A stretch of DNA of 8,214 nucleotides from Bacteroidia bacterium. Its GTDB lineage: Bacteria > Bacteroidota > Bacteroidia > Bacteroidales > UBA12481. The position numbers and the translations under genes are program-made. Each line of letters begins with the position of its first letter. Positions within the stretch are counted from its first letter, which is position 1. The notes under the pieces were generated by a model. The model was not told the DNA's origin and made no database searches. It was given only the letters and a program-made list of their open reading frames with translations. This document shows, one piece after another, positions 6,730 to 8,214 of this stretch. The stretch covers positions 1 to 8,214 of the forward strand of contig JAPLDV010000704.1 of assembly GCA_026391235.1 (NCBI GenBank), in the 5' to 3' direction.

Positions 6730-8097
6730 ATGGAAGATCAAAGGTTAAATTCGAGAAGAAAATTTCTGAAGAAAGCAGTGGCCGGGACGGTGATGGCGGC
6801 CGCGGTTCCAGGGGTATTTGCCGGCGAGCTGGTTAACAATCCAACTGTTATTCCAGCTTCGGCTAAAGGCGCAAACGACAGGTTGAGGATTGCAATTATT
6901 GGCGTACACGGCAGGGGCGGCAGCCAGATTCAGCAAATAATGGAAGTTTCCAGTCAGTCAAACGTGGAGATTGTCGCACTATGCGACCCTGATTTGGAAG
7001 TACTTAAGGAGCGTTCCGATGAGTATGAAAAAAAGTATGGGAAAAAAGTAGCCACTCTTCAAGATTTTCGCAGAGCCCTTGATGATAAAAGTATTGATGC
7101 TGTTACCATTGCTACCCCAAATCACTGGCATGCTCTTATGACCATTTGGGCGTGCCAGGCCGGTAAAGATGTTTACGTTGAGAAACCTGGAACTCATAAC
7201 GTGCACGAGGGGCGCAAAATGATAGAGGCTGCCTACAAGTACAACCGTATCGTGCAGCACGGTGTGCAGCTTAGAAGCTCCATTGCCATTAGAGAAGCTG
7301 TAAAACACCTCGAAGAAGGCCTGATTGGTAGAGTTTATATGTCCCGTGGCTTGGTATTCAGGTGGAGGCCAGATATAGGAATTAAGGGTATTTCAAAAGT
7401 GCCAGATACTTTGAACTATGACCTATGGACCGGCCCTGCTCCAATGGCCCCATTTACCAGAGATTTGGTTCACTATAACTGGCACTGGCATTGGAACTAC
7501 GGTAACGGAGATACGGGAAATCAGGGTATTCATGAAACCGATCTTTGCATGTGGGGCTTGGGTGTCAATTCATTACCTGAGCGTATTACCTCTATGGGTG
7601 GAAAATTCCTTTGGGACGATAGCAAGGAAACTCCAGAGATTCAAACTTCCATTTACCACTACCCGAAAGAAAAAAAGATTATTCAGTTCGAAGTACGCAA
7701 CTGGTGCACCAACCTTGAGGATGGTGCCGGAGTAGGAAATATTTTCTACGGCGATAAAGGTTATATGGTAGTTAAAGGGTATGGTACCTACGAAACCTAC
7801 CTGGGCGAAAAAAGGGAGAAAGGTCCGAGCCGCACTGAAGAAGGAGAATGTAATCTACACTTTATGAATTGGTTTGATGCCATTCGTGCTCGCGACATGA
7901 GCATTCAAAACGCTCCGGTGCAAACAGCCCACTTGTCATCTGCTTTGGCTCATCTCGGAAGTATTTCGTACCGTGTAGGTCGTCAACTCGACTTTGATCC
8001 GGTGGCCGAGCGTTTTATTGGTAGCGACATTGACGATGCCAATAATATGCTTACACGTGAGTACAGAGCTCCATACGTTATACCGGAAATTGTGTAA
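6730..8097 (+). CDS. Tat-exported Gfo/Idh/MocA-family oxidoreductase
   Basis: 455-residue NAD(P)-dependent-type oxidoreductase, expected to oxidise or reduce a sugar or sugar derivative. The N-terminus carries a twin-arginine motif (S-R-R-K-F-L-K-K, residues 8-15), then an Ala-rich hydrophobic stretch with a plausible cleavage after VFA (residue 31), so it is likely exported folded with its cofactor. The Rossmann domain begins at about 51 (RLRIAIIGVHGRGG, with G-x-x-G-R-G-G). An acidic strand end, ALCDPD (83-88), follows, then ATPNHWHA (128-135) and the family's E-K-P motif (151-153; Lys152 is the usual catalytic/cofactor Lys). The C-terminal domain has GNQGIHETDLCMW (263-275), whose His268 and Asp271 sit where the family places substrate-binding or catalytic residues. 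The Y-P-T-H-G-L-G-P motif of GH109 is absent, so that assignment is not supported. It follows the DUF6807 gene by 35 nt and precedes a further lipoprotein gene by 27 nt. The substrate is unknown. Confidence 0.93.
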   Translation: MEDQRLNSRRKFLKKAVAGTVMAAAVPGVFAGELVNNPTVIPASAKGANDRLRIAIIGVHGRGGSQIQQIMEVSSQSNVEIVALCDPDLEVLKERSDEYEKKYGKKVATLQDFRRALDDKSIDAVTIATPNHWHALMTIWACQAGKDVYVEKPGTHNVHEGRKMIEAAYKYNRIVQHGVQLRSSIAIREAVKHLEEGLIGRVYMSRGLVFRWRPDIGIKGISKVPDTLNYDLWTGPAPMAPFTRDLVHYNWHWHWNYGNGDTGNQGIHETDLCMWGLGVNSLPERITSMGGKFLWDDSKETPEIQTSIYHYPKEKKIIQFEVRNWCTNLEDGAGVGNIFYGDKGYMVVKGYGTYETYLGEKREKGPSRTEEGECNLHFMNWFDAIRARDMSIQNAPVQTAHLSSALAHLGSISYRVGRQLDFDPVAERFIGSDIDDANNMLTREYRAPYVIPEIV

Positions 8098-8124
8098 GAA
8101 TATTTGCAAACTAAACACACCGTA

Positions 8125-8214
8125 ATGAGAAACAATAGCATATCGCAAAATAAATGGCTTGCCATAATTATCATTGTCATAGGTTTTCTTGCATCAGGAT
8201 GTAATCCAAAAGCG
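8125..8214 (+). CDS. N-terminus of a further lipoprotein (3' truncated by window)
   Basis: An ATG at 8125 opens a frame that runs unbroken to the last base, giving 30 residues. They form a textbook lipoprotein signal: M-R-N-N-S-I-S-Q-N-K, a hydrophobic core (W-L-A-I-I-I-I-V-I-G-F-L) and an A-S-G-C lipobox with Cys26, followed by N-P-K-A. No acidic residues follow the Cys in what is visible, so a periplasm-facing anchor is more likely than a surface one. It starts 27 nt after the oxidoreductase stop on the same strand, so it is probably the next gene of the operon. Everything that would reveal its function lies outside the window. Confidence 0.8.
   Translation, partial: MRNNSISQNKWLAIIIIVIGFLASGCNPKA

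Noticed and set aside
6730..8097. GH109 alpha-N-acetylgalactosaminidase, a related Tat-type NAD-dependent glycosidase
   Set aside because: The fold and Tat signal match, but the family's Y-P-T-H-G-L-G-P motif is absent; the region instead reads G-N-Q-G-I-H-E-T-D, as in general secreted Gfo/Idh/MocA proteins.

Overview
The window reads as part of a Bacteroidota polysaccharide-utilization-type locus. The evidence is a SusC/SusD pair, several Bacteroidota-style lipoprotein signal peptides, AT-rich and mostly Shine-Dalgarno-poor intergenic gaps, and all genes on one strand. Genus cannot be read from the sequence. The gene set looks more like a glycan-degrading Bacteroidota of environmental or gut origin than a specialised pathogen.

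Layout: (1) 1-1613 is the C-terminal half of a SusC-like TonB-dependent outer-membrane transporter, cut by the window's left edge. (2) 1638-3110 is a complete SusD-like surface glycan-binding lipoprotein, 24 nt downstream of susC. (3) 3111-3436 is a 326-nt non-coding gap. It holds a perfect 18-bp hairpin (likely terminator) just after susD and, 9 nt further on, a separate 30-nt imperfect palindrome. (4) 3437-5632 is a 731-aa lipoprotein whose middle and C-terminal parts resemble an (alpha/alpha)6-barrel 'six-hairpin' glycosidase. I cannot place it in a named family. (5) 5675-6694 is a DUF6807 ('PmoA-like') lipoprotein. (6) 6730-8097 is a Tat-exported Gfo/Idh/MocA-family NAD(P)-type oxidoreductase. 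(7) 8125-8214 is the first 30 codons of another lipoprotein, cut by the right edge.

Proposed cooperation (inference): SusC/SusD capture a glycan or glycoside and import it across the outer membrane. The six-hairpin lipoprotein then trims it. The DUF6807 protein and the Tat-exported oxidoreductase, probably periplasmic, act on the sugar or glycoside by a redox-linked step. The signal sequences fit this division: SusD has acidic residues right after its lipid-anchor cysteine (surface export type), while the first enzyme lipoprotein does not. No regulator, inner-membrane transporter or classical GH/PL signature that names the substrate is visible. The most novel parts are the unassigned six-hairpin protein and the DUF6807/oxidoreductase pairing.
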